Assembly: GCF_027942865.1 (NCBI RefSeq)
Contig: NC_134517.1
Location: forward strand, 19,846,009-19,910,008
Direction: 5' to 3'
Length of the DNA: 64,000 bases
DNA from: Odontesthes bonariensis
Taxonomy: Eukaryota; Chordata; Actinopteri; Atheriniformes; Atherinopsidae
Shown: positions 26,001 through 44,707 of the stretch, piece after piece
Position numbering within the stretch: the first letter of the stretch is position 1
Layout: each line of letters starts with the position of its first letter
Position numbers and translations under genes: made by a program
The notes under the pieces: model-generated
The model's input: only the letters and a program-made list of their open reading frames with translations
Database searches by the model: none
Told to the model about the DNA's origin: nothing

Positions 26001-29000
26001 TGCAGACTGAAAGATTCTGATCTATAGTGCAGTTATTTAAGCACATCTGCCAGCTGTTTTTAAATAGGTTTTCAGAAGGAAGGAAGGTGTATGGAGACAC
26101 TGATACCGCTGGTGGATGACTGTTCAGGAAGTTGTGCAAGCACATGCATGCCAGGCAGACAAACCTCTTTCTGAAGTTTAAACTGTGTTTTCACACAGTC
26201 CTAATCTTCTCACCTCATTCGGGTTCAGCCACGTTAGAATACTCTGTTGTGTGTTTTCCAATCGAAACTACAAAGCTTATAAATACAGGCTGTTGTTTAG
26301 TTTCTAATGGCCCGTAGCATAATCGAGGGGATGGATGCCTTTTATATCTTCGAGTGAAGTCTTAAGCAAAGTCCAGGCTTTATCATCACTGTGAGCAACA
26401 GCAGACGTGCAGCACGATTTGAAGTTGAATATCGGATATTTCAGTGATCGTATTAGGGCGAAATGGGAGAAAAGCTCTTTACTTCAAAGGAGTTCCTCAG
26501 TGGGTTGTTTTCCTCCAAACTGTTTCATGGTTCAAGACTTTTGGACTGACTGAAATCAGAAGGAGAGTGACTGATAAGTTTTGGTTCGTTTATTTGATTT
26601 TGATCACTTAAGAAATTACATTGCGTGACGAAGCTCACAATTGAACTGATTCATTGTTTTTTTTTTTTTTTTTTTATTTGAATGAAACAATGGATCAGGT
26701 TTAATGAAAGTCAGACTATTTTGCCAATGGCTTAAGCTTGTGCCTCCAGCTCACATGTCAGTTTTCAGCTAACTGAAATTGCCACGCGAGAGCTTTTAGC
26801 TTTGTACCGTTTTGATTTTTCAAAAGGAAAACTAGATATTCTCTAAATTAGTCGGTCATCCGTCGATCTATGGAAGTGCTGCCGCTGTTTTTTGCCAACT
26901 GTTTTGAAGAAGGGTTGAATTTCACTATCGGAGCTGGGTTATTTCAGTGTATTAACTCTGCAGGATATGTATGCATCTAATTTCTTTCCATGTAAAAGAA
27001 GGAATTATGGACTATATGACTTTTTCCTCTCTAGACACGGGGATTGTATGACTCCTGCAATTCTTTACTCGGCATGTTTTCACCATCAATGGTGCTGCTG
27101 TTGCGTGGCGACCAGCACAACAATGGACATCCCTGTAGAAATCATAGGACACACCGTGGATGCAGAGCAGGAATGAGACGATGAGGGAAGAGAGATGGGC
27201 CCGCACAACAGCTAGTGATAGAGAAGAGGAGACGAGTTCCATGTCTCCTTCCTGTCATCGTGGACAATGTGAGATTGCTCTAAAATGGATGAACTAATGA
27301 GCATAGCGAAGGGGACTTCCTTGAGTGCACTGTAGCCACAGTTACAGGCTGCAGAAAAACACTTCAGATTACATTGTTGAAACATGCACATCTTTTAGAT
27401 GGTTGAGACAAACAGGAATGAGTCGGGGAGAAGAAACTGGATGGCTCGCCATTGTTATAGACATTCAGCCCAACTGTACCATACATCATTATTGTGAATA
27501 GTGATACGAAAACGTTTTGGCTCTTGTTGTAGAACATTATCACTCGTGCAGATTCAGTAACAAGTTATGTCTATATCGCGTTTGTATGATCTGCCCTTTA
27601 GATTTTTGGAAATCCACTGTGTAATTTCCCCACATTTAAACCCCCACCCCTCCCCCCACTTTCTTGTAGCGCTTTAGAAGAGGTAGAAACACAGTTTTCT
27701 TTTTAATGTGGTTTGTACGGAGCCCACTTGGTGACATCTATAGAAAGCATTTTATTACATGCAGGTGACCAAAACGTGGCCATGAGTTTGTAAGACAGTG
27801 AAAAGACATAATGAAGTCATGGCCATGAGTTTGTATTGTGTAGGAATATGATAACTAAATTGAGGCTACCTCTTAATAATGTATGAAAACTAGACAGAAT
27901 CTGTTTTGCTCTGTATATTGATTAAGCCTTGTAGCATAAAACTACTTTGATCTCATTCCCACCCGTTATTAACCTGTGGCTATGCATTATTAAGATGTGG
28001 CCACAGTTTAGTTATTACGTTCCAGCACATTACTAGCTCTTGTCCACAGCCTCATTGTGTTATTTCAAGCATTGTGCGAATCGACCAATGTCTGATGGCC
28101 ATCACTGAGTTTTACAAGGAGTTGTAAGCTTTTTTTTTTTGTCTAGTCTTTATATGCCCATTAGTTATCTATCTGCAGCGTTCTCCCAGGCGGCCAGTGG
28201 GGTATGTTTTTTTTTTTAATTTATTTTTTTAAGTAAACTCACGGATTGGCTGCTTGGAAGGCACGGTTCTGGAAACAATAGCTATTATCAATAAAAATGG
28301 CAGTTAAAGTTTTACATGCTGCCGATGAGTTTGTGTTAGAAAAGATCAACCACAGGCTGGCCCTACATGTAACTTTGGCGTTGTAAACACATTTAATCCA
28401 GGTTCTAGAAACGCGGGTTCATAAGAGATTAGCTACGGGAATCAATTTTTGATCCCTTTTATCTTTTAAGCAGCAGCAATATGTCGTCAGAAAAATCAAA
28501 TGCGGTAAGTGTACTCGAAAGGAAAATGTATATTTGGTATTCTGCTATTGTTTATAATAACTTGTTGTTTTTATGATTAAAATTCCCAAGCAGACTTGAT
28601 TGTCATAGTATAGAGACATAGATGCACTCTGTGATTGTAGGATGCAAAAGGAAACTTTTATCACCCGTGCAGACAGTTGGTGAGCAGGAGAAATGCTTTG
28701 TAGAGGACGCACACACATTGCCATGGGAAATGTTTGGTGTGCGGCATTGGTGTCACACTGTGTAAATGCTGAGTGAAGGAACAGCTCCAAATGAAAGTCT
28801 GCGTCTCAGCGCACTTGTCCGCCTTGTTTGTTTGACCCTGATGTCGGATGGAGAGAAAGCGCCAGCAGAGTGGGGGGTATTTAAGGTGGCATTAGCAGCT
28901 GTTGACGGAAAAGCGAGATCTTCCGGTCGCCATAGCAACACTTCTGTTGCCCACACTCTCAGTGTTTACAGCTTGTTTGTGCAGTCGGCAATCTTGGTGA

Positions 29001-29357
29001 AATAAGAAATGCTCGGCTGAAGCCTCTGTGGTGGCTTGCAATATCGAGAACATTTAATTCTTACTCTAGAATGGTAGGAATAAACTTTTCAATCTACCAA
29101 AAAATAAGAGTGAAAAGGGTGCTTACATAAAACCTGGCCAAACCGTTCCTGTAAAGATGTACTATTTGATTGATATATGATTACAGATGTAATACTGTGG
29201 CCTTAAAGGCAGGGTAGGGGATCTTTTTCTGGAACATTTTTTTACATATTGCTTGAAATACTCTTCACACCCCCATTGCAACCAATTAATTAAAAGTTTT
29301 GACACAAATATGAAAAGTTTTAGTGGCCTCTAGAACGTACAATCTAGGAAAATCAGT

Positions 29358-29396
29358 ATCCAATCATTGTGAACGGACCGTTCACAATGATTGGAT
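29358..29396. repeat. 39-base palindrome
   Basis: Two perfect 19-base arms (29358-29376 and 29378-29396) surround a single A at 29377. The arms start atccaatcattgtgaac. The sequence could extrude as a cruciform or form a hairpin in RNA. It lies inside the inverted-repeat element at 29.2-29.8 kb. Confidence 0.9.
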
Positions 29397-29427
29397 TCTG
29401 ATGCCGTCTATCAAACTGCAATCTGTT

Positions 29428-29469
29428 CCTCCCTCCCCCTCCCTCCCCCTCCTTCCCCCTCCTTCCCCC
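29428..29469 (+). repeat. polypyrimidine tract, tandem CCTCCCCCT/CCTTCCCCCT units
   Basis: A pure C/T tract made of four to five near-identical 9-10 base units. Such mirror-like pyrimidine tracts can form triplex (H-DNA) structures. Confidence 0.75.
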
Positions 29470-31247
29470 TGTGCGCGTACCCTGCTCCGTGAACGAAGCT
29501 TGGCAGGAAGCTAAACTAGAGCCAGCTTGGCTAGCACCTAGCATTATTAAACGTATAGTTAGCATAAACTAAATACTAAATACTAAATACGGCAACGATC
29601 GATGCTTGCTGTCAGAACAGCGCTCGTGCACCTTCGTGCGCGTTCATGTACTCTAGAGGCGTGCCTTCGGGGGGAAAGTGAAGAAAAGGGTTGGGACTTT
29701 TTACCTGTGTATTTTCAAAATGCAGCTTTGCTGGACTCAAAATCCAGGATCTCCTACCCTACCTTTAAAGCTACACTATATTGCAAGCTTATCAACAAAC
29801 ACTGCAGCATCTTGTAGAAATGTATTAATTTGATTATGAGTGATAGTGTAATCGTTGGATTAGCCAGACGGTGGAAATGACATGTAGAGAATGTAGAAAA
29901 TGTTTCTTGGAGAAAGCAGACTGGGGTACAAGATATGACTAAAGTGTTATAATACCTTTAATACCTCCTGGATACCAAGTCAAGACTGAACTGAAAGTCA
30001 AACGAGATGATCCATTTGTGTAACCGCTGTGTGTGGTCTTGTGACATGTCTTTCCTGGGAAGCATTTCATGCTAAAAGTGAAGAAACCTGTTTCTGTTTC
30101 ACTCGTTTTGCTGCAACATCAGATGATTTTAATTATAGATCCCACAAGACAATGCATTCATATGAATCTACTCATTTTGGCAGAGTTTTCCTCCACTTTG
30201 TTCTCAAAATGATTTGGGGTGGGGGTTGGGGGGGGGTGGGTCACTTTTATATGACTGATGCTGTACTTTTGTTTCTAAATGACTAAATGGAAGCAATAGG
30301 CAAGTGGGAGAGGTCGTTTTGTTTAATGTCAACGAGTTCAGCATGAGGGTGGATCTTAAGTTCTGACGAGGTCCTGCAGTGATCCTTATTATCTTTTTTT
30401 TTTTTTTCACACACCTCGCACCAACTTTGTCAAAATGAAGAGTGTGGAAGAATTTGGCATATAAATACCCCATTTAAAAAAAACAAAACAAAAAACACGT
30501 TTTTCTCCCTGACTCGACCTATTGTCCTAAACCTGCATCTGTGGACAGGATGACATTGTTTTGCTCTTACGTTGGCTGTGGAGGGATTCTCGAAGCCAAA
30601 GAGCCCTCCTGTGTAAAGATGGGCTGGCAGGGCAGGGCAGCGGTTTGAGGTTTTGATGTCTTGTTTTTGTGCAGCCTGCTTTCTTTGATGACCCAGTTAG
30701 CAGCCAACCCACAGAAGACGAGTATTTGCTGTCAAAAAAGCAACACCTGCATGTTCGTAATACTTGCACTCACAGCAGGTACGTTCTACACCGTTGGGAT
30801 GAGCGATTATGGCCAAAAAAAAAAGTTACCTCTGTATTTTTATACAGAATCAATCAAACTTAATTTGCATAGCATTTTTTTCAAGTGAGTTTGTCATTCT
30901 AAAAGATTATTTTTATTTATTTTTTTATTTAGATTAAGGGACCCAAAATTAAAGCTAAAATGAAATACGAAATAAAACTAAAAACAGTAACAATGTTACA
31001 GTACAATGTTAACATTATGTCATTATAACAATTAGGATAATACAGTAAAAATTGAAAGGAAATACAATTCCATAGATGGATACTTTACTGACCCCGAGGG
31101 AAATTGTGGGGCAAAAAATATATAGAAAAGAATTCGCTCCCAACTTTTTTTTGAGATTTCCCATCAAGCCTCTTGGTAAAATCTTTGGAACCTTATTGGG
31201 TGAGACGTGGACGTGTCGGCAAATACGCCGGAGCATTTGCTGCCGGG

Positions 31248-31249
<2 letters not shown>

Positions 31250-31282
<33 letters not shown>

Positions 31283-31292
31283 CGTGCGCGTG
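31250..31292 (+). repeat. (TG)n microsatellite grading into TGCG repeats
   Basis: An alternating purine-pyrimidine tract: about 14 TG units followed by cgtgcgtgcgcgtgc. It is a Z-DNA-prone simple repeat in the tbl1x first intron and a likely length-polymorphic marker. Confidence 0.9.
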
Positions 31293-33251
31293 CTTTCTGC
31301 TGACCTGTATGCAGCTTGTCGTTAACTCCCCGCTGTTGTGTACATGCGCACGCGGTCTTGATATCAACATAGTAAGGACCGTCATCGGTGTGTGAGAATG
31401 GCCCTTGTTATTTGCATTCTACCCACTCGTCAGAATGAGTCACAAATAGCGACTTGAATGACTTGAATAAACCATGAACACGACAAATGTGATTAAACCC
31501 ACAATTTGACAACGTCTGTGTTTTGATATCTTGCACGTAAAAAGAACTGAGAATGTTTGTTCACATGAGCAACGCTGAGAGAATGAAGCCAAGTGCTCAC
31601 GTTGGCGAGGCTCCTCTGGTTACAGCTTCTTATAGGTCATAGCCGCGGTACGTCCAAATGTTGCTGTGTGATACGTTGGTTGCTCTTTTGGAAAAAAAAA
31701 CAAATTGCTGAGTTGGCAAAAAAAAAAGGGGAAGTTGTAAGCAGTCTTGCTGATTTGGTGATTTCAGAGGAAATGGGTGGGTGGGTTAGTGAGTGAGGAG
31801 ATATAAACTCATACATGGTTTTACGGAAGAAACGGTGTCGGAGTATATCAGTATAATCAATCTTTTGAATACCTCTGATTCTGCTAACATGCTAGCTAAA
31901 ATCACACACTGGGCCAGCCAGCAGTTATGCCGACTGTATTTGGTTCAGTGTAAACAAGAAAAGCCAGCATAATTAGGGTCTTCTTAACAGCAGCCTAATA
32001 GGATCTCTATTTGAATCTGGCTTTTGTTGACTGCTGAAAGACCCACTAGATTAGGCCTACTGGGTCCAGGGGTGGCCTCCCATGTGCCTTGGAGAGCCTA
32101 CAGTTGCTAGGTCTTTACTCCAGCGGATTACCTCAGCAGGTAATTTCACATGCGAGTTATTATCCTCTAAAGGGGTGTTAATCAGTGGGTGGAGTCTTCT
32201 TTTGGAATGGAAACCTGCCTACTGTTGTCTCTCTTAGCTCTGCCCGGTTTGTCACCCCTAGTCTACATTAAAAGGTGTTACCACCCAAAGGAAGTGTGGG
32301 AGCAGTGTTTCCCCTAGTGATGGAAAAGCTACTATCCCCCACAGTTTTGCTGACCTACATTTACACTCACACACTCATTGAGTAAGGCAAAAGACAATAC
32401 ACAACCGGTTGTTGTGATTACCTGGGTGGAAATCACTATTTATCATCCAGCTCCCTTTCCACCATCCCCCTCTTCTGATTTCCCCTCCCCCACTTTCTCT
32501 CACACTCCCTCCCTCCTCCCTCTAGACTGCAGCCCAACCAGAAGCTTCAAAGGCGGGTTTTACTCAGCAGAGCAGTTCAAGAGAAAATGGCTGCTGTTTC
32601 CAGGTCTTGTTTGCACATCTGTCAGGAGTGACTGTTCAGGCGAAAATGGGGTCTGTGGTATGCAGGTTTTTTAACATCATTGTTTTCAAACCTACATGAG
32701 TAGGAGATGGCTGCTTGTTTTGTTATTTTTTTGCTCTGCTATTTTTCTTTCAATTTAAATGTTGGCATTTAGGAATTTTATTGGATTTTGGTGGAATGGA
32801 TGGGTGATTTACACGATAATCTCCGCTTAAATCGCTTTGCGTGGAATTATTGCTGCGGCATGGTTGTTTTTAACAGGTACCGTTTGAATAGTCAACATTA
32901 GATTTTCAGTGTTATGTCTTTGAGTTGTATTTATAGATGATTAAAAGGTTAAAGCAAGAAACTTTTCCTTACTGCATATTGTGTTTGATTGGGAGGGAAA
33001 AAAGGCTTGGAGGCAAGCAGGTAATCCAATCCACATTCTTCAAAATATATTGGAGGGCTTCTACTTGGATGTATTCCTTTGACCATACCAAAACTATACA
33101 CAAAGATAAGGAAATAAAGGCTTTGTTTTGTATTCTGGTCGACTTGCCAGTCCAGTTTTACACAGACGTCACATGACCTTTGCCTCACTGTTTGAGCCTG
33201 CACTTAAACATCCTTTAGTTTGCACGTTGTGTTGGTTACGCTCCTGTCTTA

Positions 33252-33805
33252 TTAAGGCTCTGTTTACATTAATTCATTTCACCATTTCTTCGTGTCGGGG
33301 TCTTGCAAACTATTTACATTTACACTGAAACGGGGATCGGCTGATTCGCTAGTCACATAACTAATCAGCCATCACATCACATGGTCACCCTTGCATCTGG
33401 AGCATGAGCAACTGCTTTATATTAACAGATTTATCAGGGCTGCTCTGGACATTCGAAAGTTCTCCCGCCATTCTTCGGCGACAACAACTTGGTCCACGAA
33501 ATTGTCCCACCATGCGCTGCTTCTTCCCGGTCTAACCCAAAAGCGGCGCTCCATGTAAGGCTTGCGTTGCTGCTGTGGCTGGGTTCTCATTATAAAAGCC
33601 GAGTAGCTAGAGCTCAGCACTGCGTATCCCCGTTTCTCACCGTTTACAACTGCTAAAATCAGCATCGTATGCGAATGCTTACGTGGGCTCCGGCGTCTTT
33701 GAATCCTTCCACCTATGAAGTCGTATTCCAGTATTTTAATGTAAATGGACAGTGCATCCGCGATAGAAACGATATAGAAACAGATTAGTATAAACGGACC
33801 CTCAG
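33252..33805 (-). mobile_element. PIF/Harbinger-like element remnant
   Basis: The minus-strand frame at 33417-33665 encodes RRFWVRPGRSSAWWDNFVDQ and EEWRENFRMSRAAL, resembling the N-terminal part of fish HARBI1-like nucleases. The DDE catalytic part is absent. Flanking sequences form a weak terminal inverted repeat: ggctctgtttacattaat on the left and, reverse-complemented, gggtccgtttatactaat on the right. It is thus an internally deleted, non-autonomous copy in the tbl1x first intron. Confidence 0.7.
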
Positions 33806-36063
33806 TCTTCCCGAAGCTTTTTGAGAGATTTCTTTTTCCCCCCTAAAATATTCAAAGCTCTGATGTTCCTTTTCTGAACACGGTAAGGAGCAAACTCTTC
33901 CTGGAGAGATGTTATATTTCAGGGTAAGAGTGGTATCTTTAATTGTTGCAAGTTTTCCCATGATGGACTTGCAGTAAATGTTTGAATCTAAATCAGCAGC
34001 ACACCTAAAATAAATTACCCGTGGCAGGTTTTGTGTCAGTTGCTTAACAGGAAGCATTCAGCCACAGTACTGCTGTGTTACTACGTGAAGGCCTTTCATT
34101 GTTTGGGCTATAATGTGTGTATGTGTTGTGCTTTGGTAAACTGTTGGCTGACTTAAGCCAACATCAGATTTCACATTTTTAGTGTTGTCGGACTGTTCGC
34201 GTTACACATTGTGTTTCTCTTGTGCTCACTACACGGCCAATCTGTGACTCAGGCTTACAAACTACAAGATTTTTTTTGCCCAAATTAGCTCCTGACTCAT
34301 TTGATCTTTATCAATTCGTCCCAGCTGTCACGGAGGCAGGTCTCTCTCGTTATTAGCTCTACTGTATACACAATACAAGTTGCTCCTGTTTTCTTATCGT
34401 CACCTGTCTGATGAAGACAACTGGCAGTTTCTCTCCACAGCTTCTGTCTCACAAGTCTGTCATGAAATCGCACTCGAGAAACATCAAAGACACGTGGGTG
34501 TTCTCGCCAACGTTGCGTCTCAGTTTCCTGTGCAGACCATCGTTTCCTCGTGCTCTCCATCTTGTTTGTTGCGTGTTATTTTGCTTTCCTCGGTTGTGCC
34601 CTGTCATGTCCCCATATCACCTTTTTTTATGCTCTCATTGGCTGTTGCTCGCTCGGCACTCCTTTCCTGCAAAGTCCTTCGTGTTCACACAAAAGGGATC
34701 AATGATTGCTGACCAAACTGCCGATTTGCTCTCTATGTCCTGTGATCTATGGACGTCTGTGTGCTACGTGAAAATCAGGTTTTAGTTCTTTTAATGTGAA
34801 CTAGGTTTTAGACGACTTATATTATTCATTTTGGATGAAAAAGTACCGTGGGATTTAGACTTCTTTGTAACCCAATAGTATTTGAGAAGTAAGATTATCT
34901 TAAATATTCGCATCAACTTTTTAAATTTGCCATATCGACTGACACAAATGCTGAAAATTTGATTTCCTTCAATGTTGTTCTTTTTGGACATACAGTTGAG
35001 TTTTTAACTCATTTAGGTACACTTTGAATAGACAACACAAACAAAGCTCTTGTAAAATTATTCCGCCACCTGATGAGTGCGGTGGATCCTAAAAACCACA
35101 GCGAACACGCAGCTAAAATGGACAGTTAGGAGCCGTTCCGGTTAATGTTCATGCCACCCTTTTTTGTTTTCCTTCAGTTGAAGGGCGGCTGTTGTTAATT
35201 GCCGCAAAACTGCAATAAACATCCTAATGAGCCATATATTCCCAGCAGGGATTCTCATCATTGACCCATTAGGGTTTTTTTTCTTTCTTTCCCCTCCTTC
35301 TTTTTTTTTTTTTTTTTTTGTCATTCTGATTGTCTGTCTTTTGTACAGTCACCTGTTTACACGCGGCAAAACTTGACACCATTACAAATTTATGTTTATT
35401 TTATATATATATATATGTGTATGATTAGTTGACCCAAATGTTGCAACTGTATTACAGATTGTTATTTAACAACAACAAAAAAAAAAGAAACTCTATCGGT
35501 CTCTGAATAAAATAAGTCCTCTCTTCTGTCTCAGTGAATAAAAATAGAAATGTATGGGCTTGAATTCATTTTGTGAATGTAATGAACGGTTTCATTCCTC
35601 AGATGCAGTGTGTAATCAGCTCTCTGTGTGCTGTTGAGTTGAATGCATTGAAGCTGCTCGATATCTCCACATTGGGGGCACGGCTGTGGATTTCTTTTTA
35701 GTGTGTGACATGATTCATATTGCTATAGCAACCTATGGGGCAGGCAGGTTTCCTGCAATATGCCCCCCCCCCCTCCCCCCTCTTATCAACTCTGTGTCTG
35801 GACTTTTGTTAGTAGCTTTCACTTGATATTATTCTTTATTACAGCGTTGTTGTAAATCATACCTTCTGAAAATTCAACACCCATTTTCTTTTGAACACAT
35901 TTCAGTGAGATGCATGTGGTCATATGGGAGGCAATAGCGTGTGGTAAAGGGGAACAATCTCTCAGACTTTGACTTCACTTATCACTTCAGCGGATAAACT
36001 GTTTCAGAGGTTAGCACAGTGTCTGGTTTTATGCAAGGCCCATTGTTTGGTGAACGCAGTCTT

Positions 36064-36446
36064 GGGCTGCGGCTACACGGAAACGTTTTTCACTGTAAAC
36101 GATACTTTTTCTTATCGTTTCGCTGTCGCGGCCACACGGAGCCGGCGTTCCCACTACCCCAAAACGATAGTTTTTGAAAACGGGTTCCAGAGTGGGAAAG
36201 TTTGAAAACGGCCTCGTTTCGTTTCCATTGTTACAGCTAAAACGTTTTTGCGTCAGTCACACGTTGACGCTGTGAGCCAATTTAAACACTTCTCTATTGT
36301 CTCACAGCGTGGCGTGACACAGTGGCGTGTGTACTGCATCGTTTCATCGTTTTCGTCTGGACAGCAGCGCGTTTCCGTGTGGTCGCAAGAATTTTCGTAC
36401 CCGTTTTCAAAAAAAACCTCGTTTCGTTTTCGTGTAGCCGTAGCCT
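36064..36446. mobile_element. short inverted-repeat element (MITE-like), CpG-rich
   Basis: About 383 bases with terminal inverted repeats. The left end reads ctgcggctacacggaaacg and the reverse complement of the right end reads ctacggctacacgaaaacg. Sub-terminal copies of aaaacg-type motifs recur inside. It has no coding capacity. Its CpG content is far above the flanking intron, as is seen in relatively recent fish DNA elements. Confidence 0.65.
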
Positions 36447-37914
36447 TGAATGCAAGGGGAGTTGTGTAATGGATGGTGGCAACATGGGCCCATCTGATAG
36501 AAGGATTATTGCTGTTGCCTTGCTCTGATGGGACCTGAGCTCCTCCAGGCTGGCTGTTTAATTACATTTCCAGTTGTTTGGTATGTAGCTGTAGCTGCCC
36601 TGGGAGCAGTGGCTGCCGTACTTTGATGTGGCCAGCCCTTCCTAGTCCCACATGTAAGCTAATTAGCTAAAGAGAAACATGCTGACTGTGGTCAAAACAG
36701 GGCACAGTGGCCTAGGCTGGTGTTGTTGTGTCTCTTGGAGAAGGGAGTTTGTTTTTGTGTTTTTTTTTTTTTTTTACCTACTCGAGTGTGGTTTGTTTGT
36801 AAATGATTTGGAGTACAATTGAAATATTAATATAAAATACTGTAGTAATATCCACGTGATGTTCCGGTTTTGCAGGGTTTATATGCTGAACCGAGTACGA
36901 TTTTATAAAAGCTGCCCTTGGTATGTGTGCAGTTGTTCATCCGAGGTAGACTGAAAGAAAAAACCAAGGTGAAAGATTGAATAATTCATATTGAGTAACA
37001 TGTTCAGCCCTTCTGGCTGAATGCCCACTGGTAATTGGGACAACACCATTCTTTGTTCATTTTTGCTCAATGTCTTTTGTTGCTATGCTACCAAAGTGAA
37101 TCTTGAGTGGGCCTAAGCAGTGTTTGGAATGAAAGTTGGACAGCCATTGCAATCTTCATACCTGACACCACCCTTTCGTTTCTCTTTGTGTTCTTTGTGA
37201 CATTTCTGTCCCATTACCTCTCAATAGGAATGAAGCAATAAATGGTTTTACACATGCATGTCTGGACTCATATTCAGGTTGCAATTTGGTTAATTTGTTT
37301 TCTCTGCATTCACCTTCCAGTTGTGTGGGGTGTACTTTTGTGTGTTTTCACGTGGGCTGTGTCAAGCTCTGTCTCACGGGCCGAAAACTTAACGTTTAAA
37401 GACCATCTTCTTGCTTTATCAGAGCCCTTTCCATCTATACTTGGCTGGGTCAATAAGAGGGAAGCACCGCTGAGTTCACAGGGGAGGCTAAATTAATAAA
37501 GGCCCTTTGATTAAACCAGAGAAGTCTCTAAATGCTTCAATTCAATATAACCCCTGGATTCACTGGTTAAGTAACTCATCATAGCAAGGAATCACGCAAC
37601 AGTGGAGTGAGCGTGAGCTAACAGAGGCTGGTTGTCAGGGCTGTCCTGTGTAAGTGTGTGTGTGTTTGCATATGACTGCATCACTGGACACGCGTCAAGA
37701 CAAACTGATGGTGTGTGCATAATCTGTTTTATGTTTTTATAAAAAGGTAATAAAGATTATTTGTTGAGTGTCGCACAGGTTGATGAAAATAATCCTTTAT
37801 AAACGGCGTCTATGCCAAACCACAGACTGAGATGTTAATCTTTTTTTTATTTTTATTTTATTTCAGGAGTGAGCTCAGCCTTCCAGCAGACCTCCTCCCT
37901 TTCATTGGGCGAAG

Positions 37915-43322
<5,408 letters not shown>

Positions 43323-44663
43323 CTGCCCTGAGACTACAGTGATGATGAATGTGCAGAAATTGCCGCCTTCTCGACATCAGCAAACGCACTCTTCTTGCTC
43401 AAGAAGGAGCGTAAATGTGTACTGAAACCAACCCCTCGCAGGAGTTAAACCAGATGACGGCAGCGGCTTAAACACCAGCTTAATTCAGTGCACCTTACTG
43501 TTTGTCGAAGCGTGTTTTACGATAAGCCCGACAAGATGGGAAAAGGCTAAGAAATCTCCAAGACTGGATTCAACTCCCTGGGCACATCCATGTATTAAAA
43601 GGGTTTCTAATGAGGACGTGCTGTGATCCCCGCGGGCCACGGGTCCAGCTGTTATCGGGGCTGTAAGGGTGGAAACGCAAAGATGAGATGAGTTTTTATT
43701 AAAGAGAGATGTGATAATGAAAGACAGGTGTTTGGGTTATGAGAGGCAACAAATTGTAAAAACAAAAAAAAAGAAGGCTGTGGACTTCTGATTCCTCTGT
43801 GAAAACGTTACTCCATGTCCAAATGAACGAAACCGGCAATAGGATTACAGCAACTGACACTCAGCACTGAAGCGCAGCCGCTGTCCTTTGGCGGCGACTT
43901 CTCAACGGGGAGAAGAGCAGCCGGTGCTTTGTTTTTTGTCAACTTTAGAGATGGACAGTCAGACTCGGCGTGCCGCTACATGAATAGTTCCTAGCTCGGT
44001 TTTAACATCAGGTAAACCTGCCAAGAAAGGAGAAAAAAAAGAGTCTTAACCCCGACCAAAATGACCAGCTCAGTTAACTCAAGATTAGAAAATCTTTTTT
44101 TTTTTTTTTTTTTTTTTGGTGGAAAAGATGTGAAAAGTGTGGTTTACAAAGAGAATTTTCTCCCTTTTTTTTTTTTGGATGTAAATTTCAAGAATGTAAA
44201 GATATGTAAATTAGATTAATACACAGACTTATATACTGTGTATATATGTTTATATACAGTACACTTTATTGCCATCTATAGGGGCTCTTTAATGGCTGGA
44301 GCTGTCACATCTTTGCTGTCAGTGCGTGACAAGATCATTTTCAATGAAATGCATGTCCCATCAGCTTCTTTCAATACAATCATTCTAAACTCATCCAACC
44401 GTATCCGAGGCATGAAGTTCTTTTTCTTTTTTCTTTTTTTTTTTCTTAAATGAGTTGCTGTCAAAAGAGACATACCGACTTTGGTCTTGATCGTAGAGAG
44501 GCCATAGAGGAATTGTGCACCTCATGACCTGCGTTTATCTCGTCATCATTCTCCTGCTTTGCCTGCTGTCGTTAAGTTTGTGGGTGTGTGAGGAACAGGG
44601 CACCCACGGACTGACTCAGAGCTTGAATGAAGGGGGAGTGGAGGGGCTGGAGTTCACGCAGGA

Positions 44664-44707
44664 GGGGGGGGGGGGGGGGGGGTGTGGTGGTGGGGGGGCG
44701 GAGGAGG
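44664..44707 (+). repeat. G-rich block with a run of 19 G
   Basis: A run of about 19 G at 44664-44682 is followed by GT/GGT units and a further run of seven G. On the sense strand of the tbl1x 3' UTR this can fold as a G-quadruplex in RNA. Confidence 0.7.

Larger units (their letters stand above)
29202..29770. mobile_element. short inverted-terminal-repeat element (MITE-like), unclassified
   Basis: About 570 bases bounded by imperfect inverted repeats. The left end reads ttaaaggcagggtagggg and the reverse complement of the right end reads tttaaaggtagggtagga. There is no transposase. Inside lie a 39-base palindrome (29358-29396) and a C/T-rich tract (about 29428-29469). The family (hAT or other) is not known to me. 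Confidence 0.65.
23075..37866 (+). other. tbl1x first intron
   Basis: A 14.8 kb intron between the putative non-coding exon and the first coding exon. It holds no host gene I can support. It does hold a cluster of transposon remnants (about 29.2-29.8, 33.25-33.8 and 36.06-36.45 kb), a GT microsatellite and pyrimidine-rich tracts. Large first introns often carry enhancers, but nothing here can be called from sequence alone. Confidence 0.55.

Noticed and set aside
27772..27836. Repeated ggccatgagtttgta 50-odd bases apart
   Set aside because: Only two copies, with no further unit or flanking symmetry; it looks like a small local duplication.
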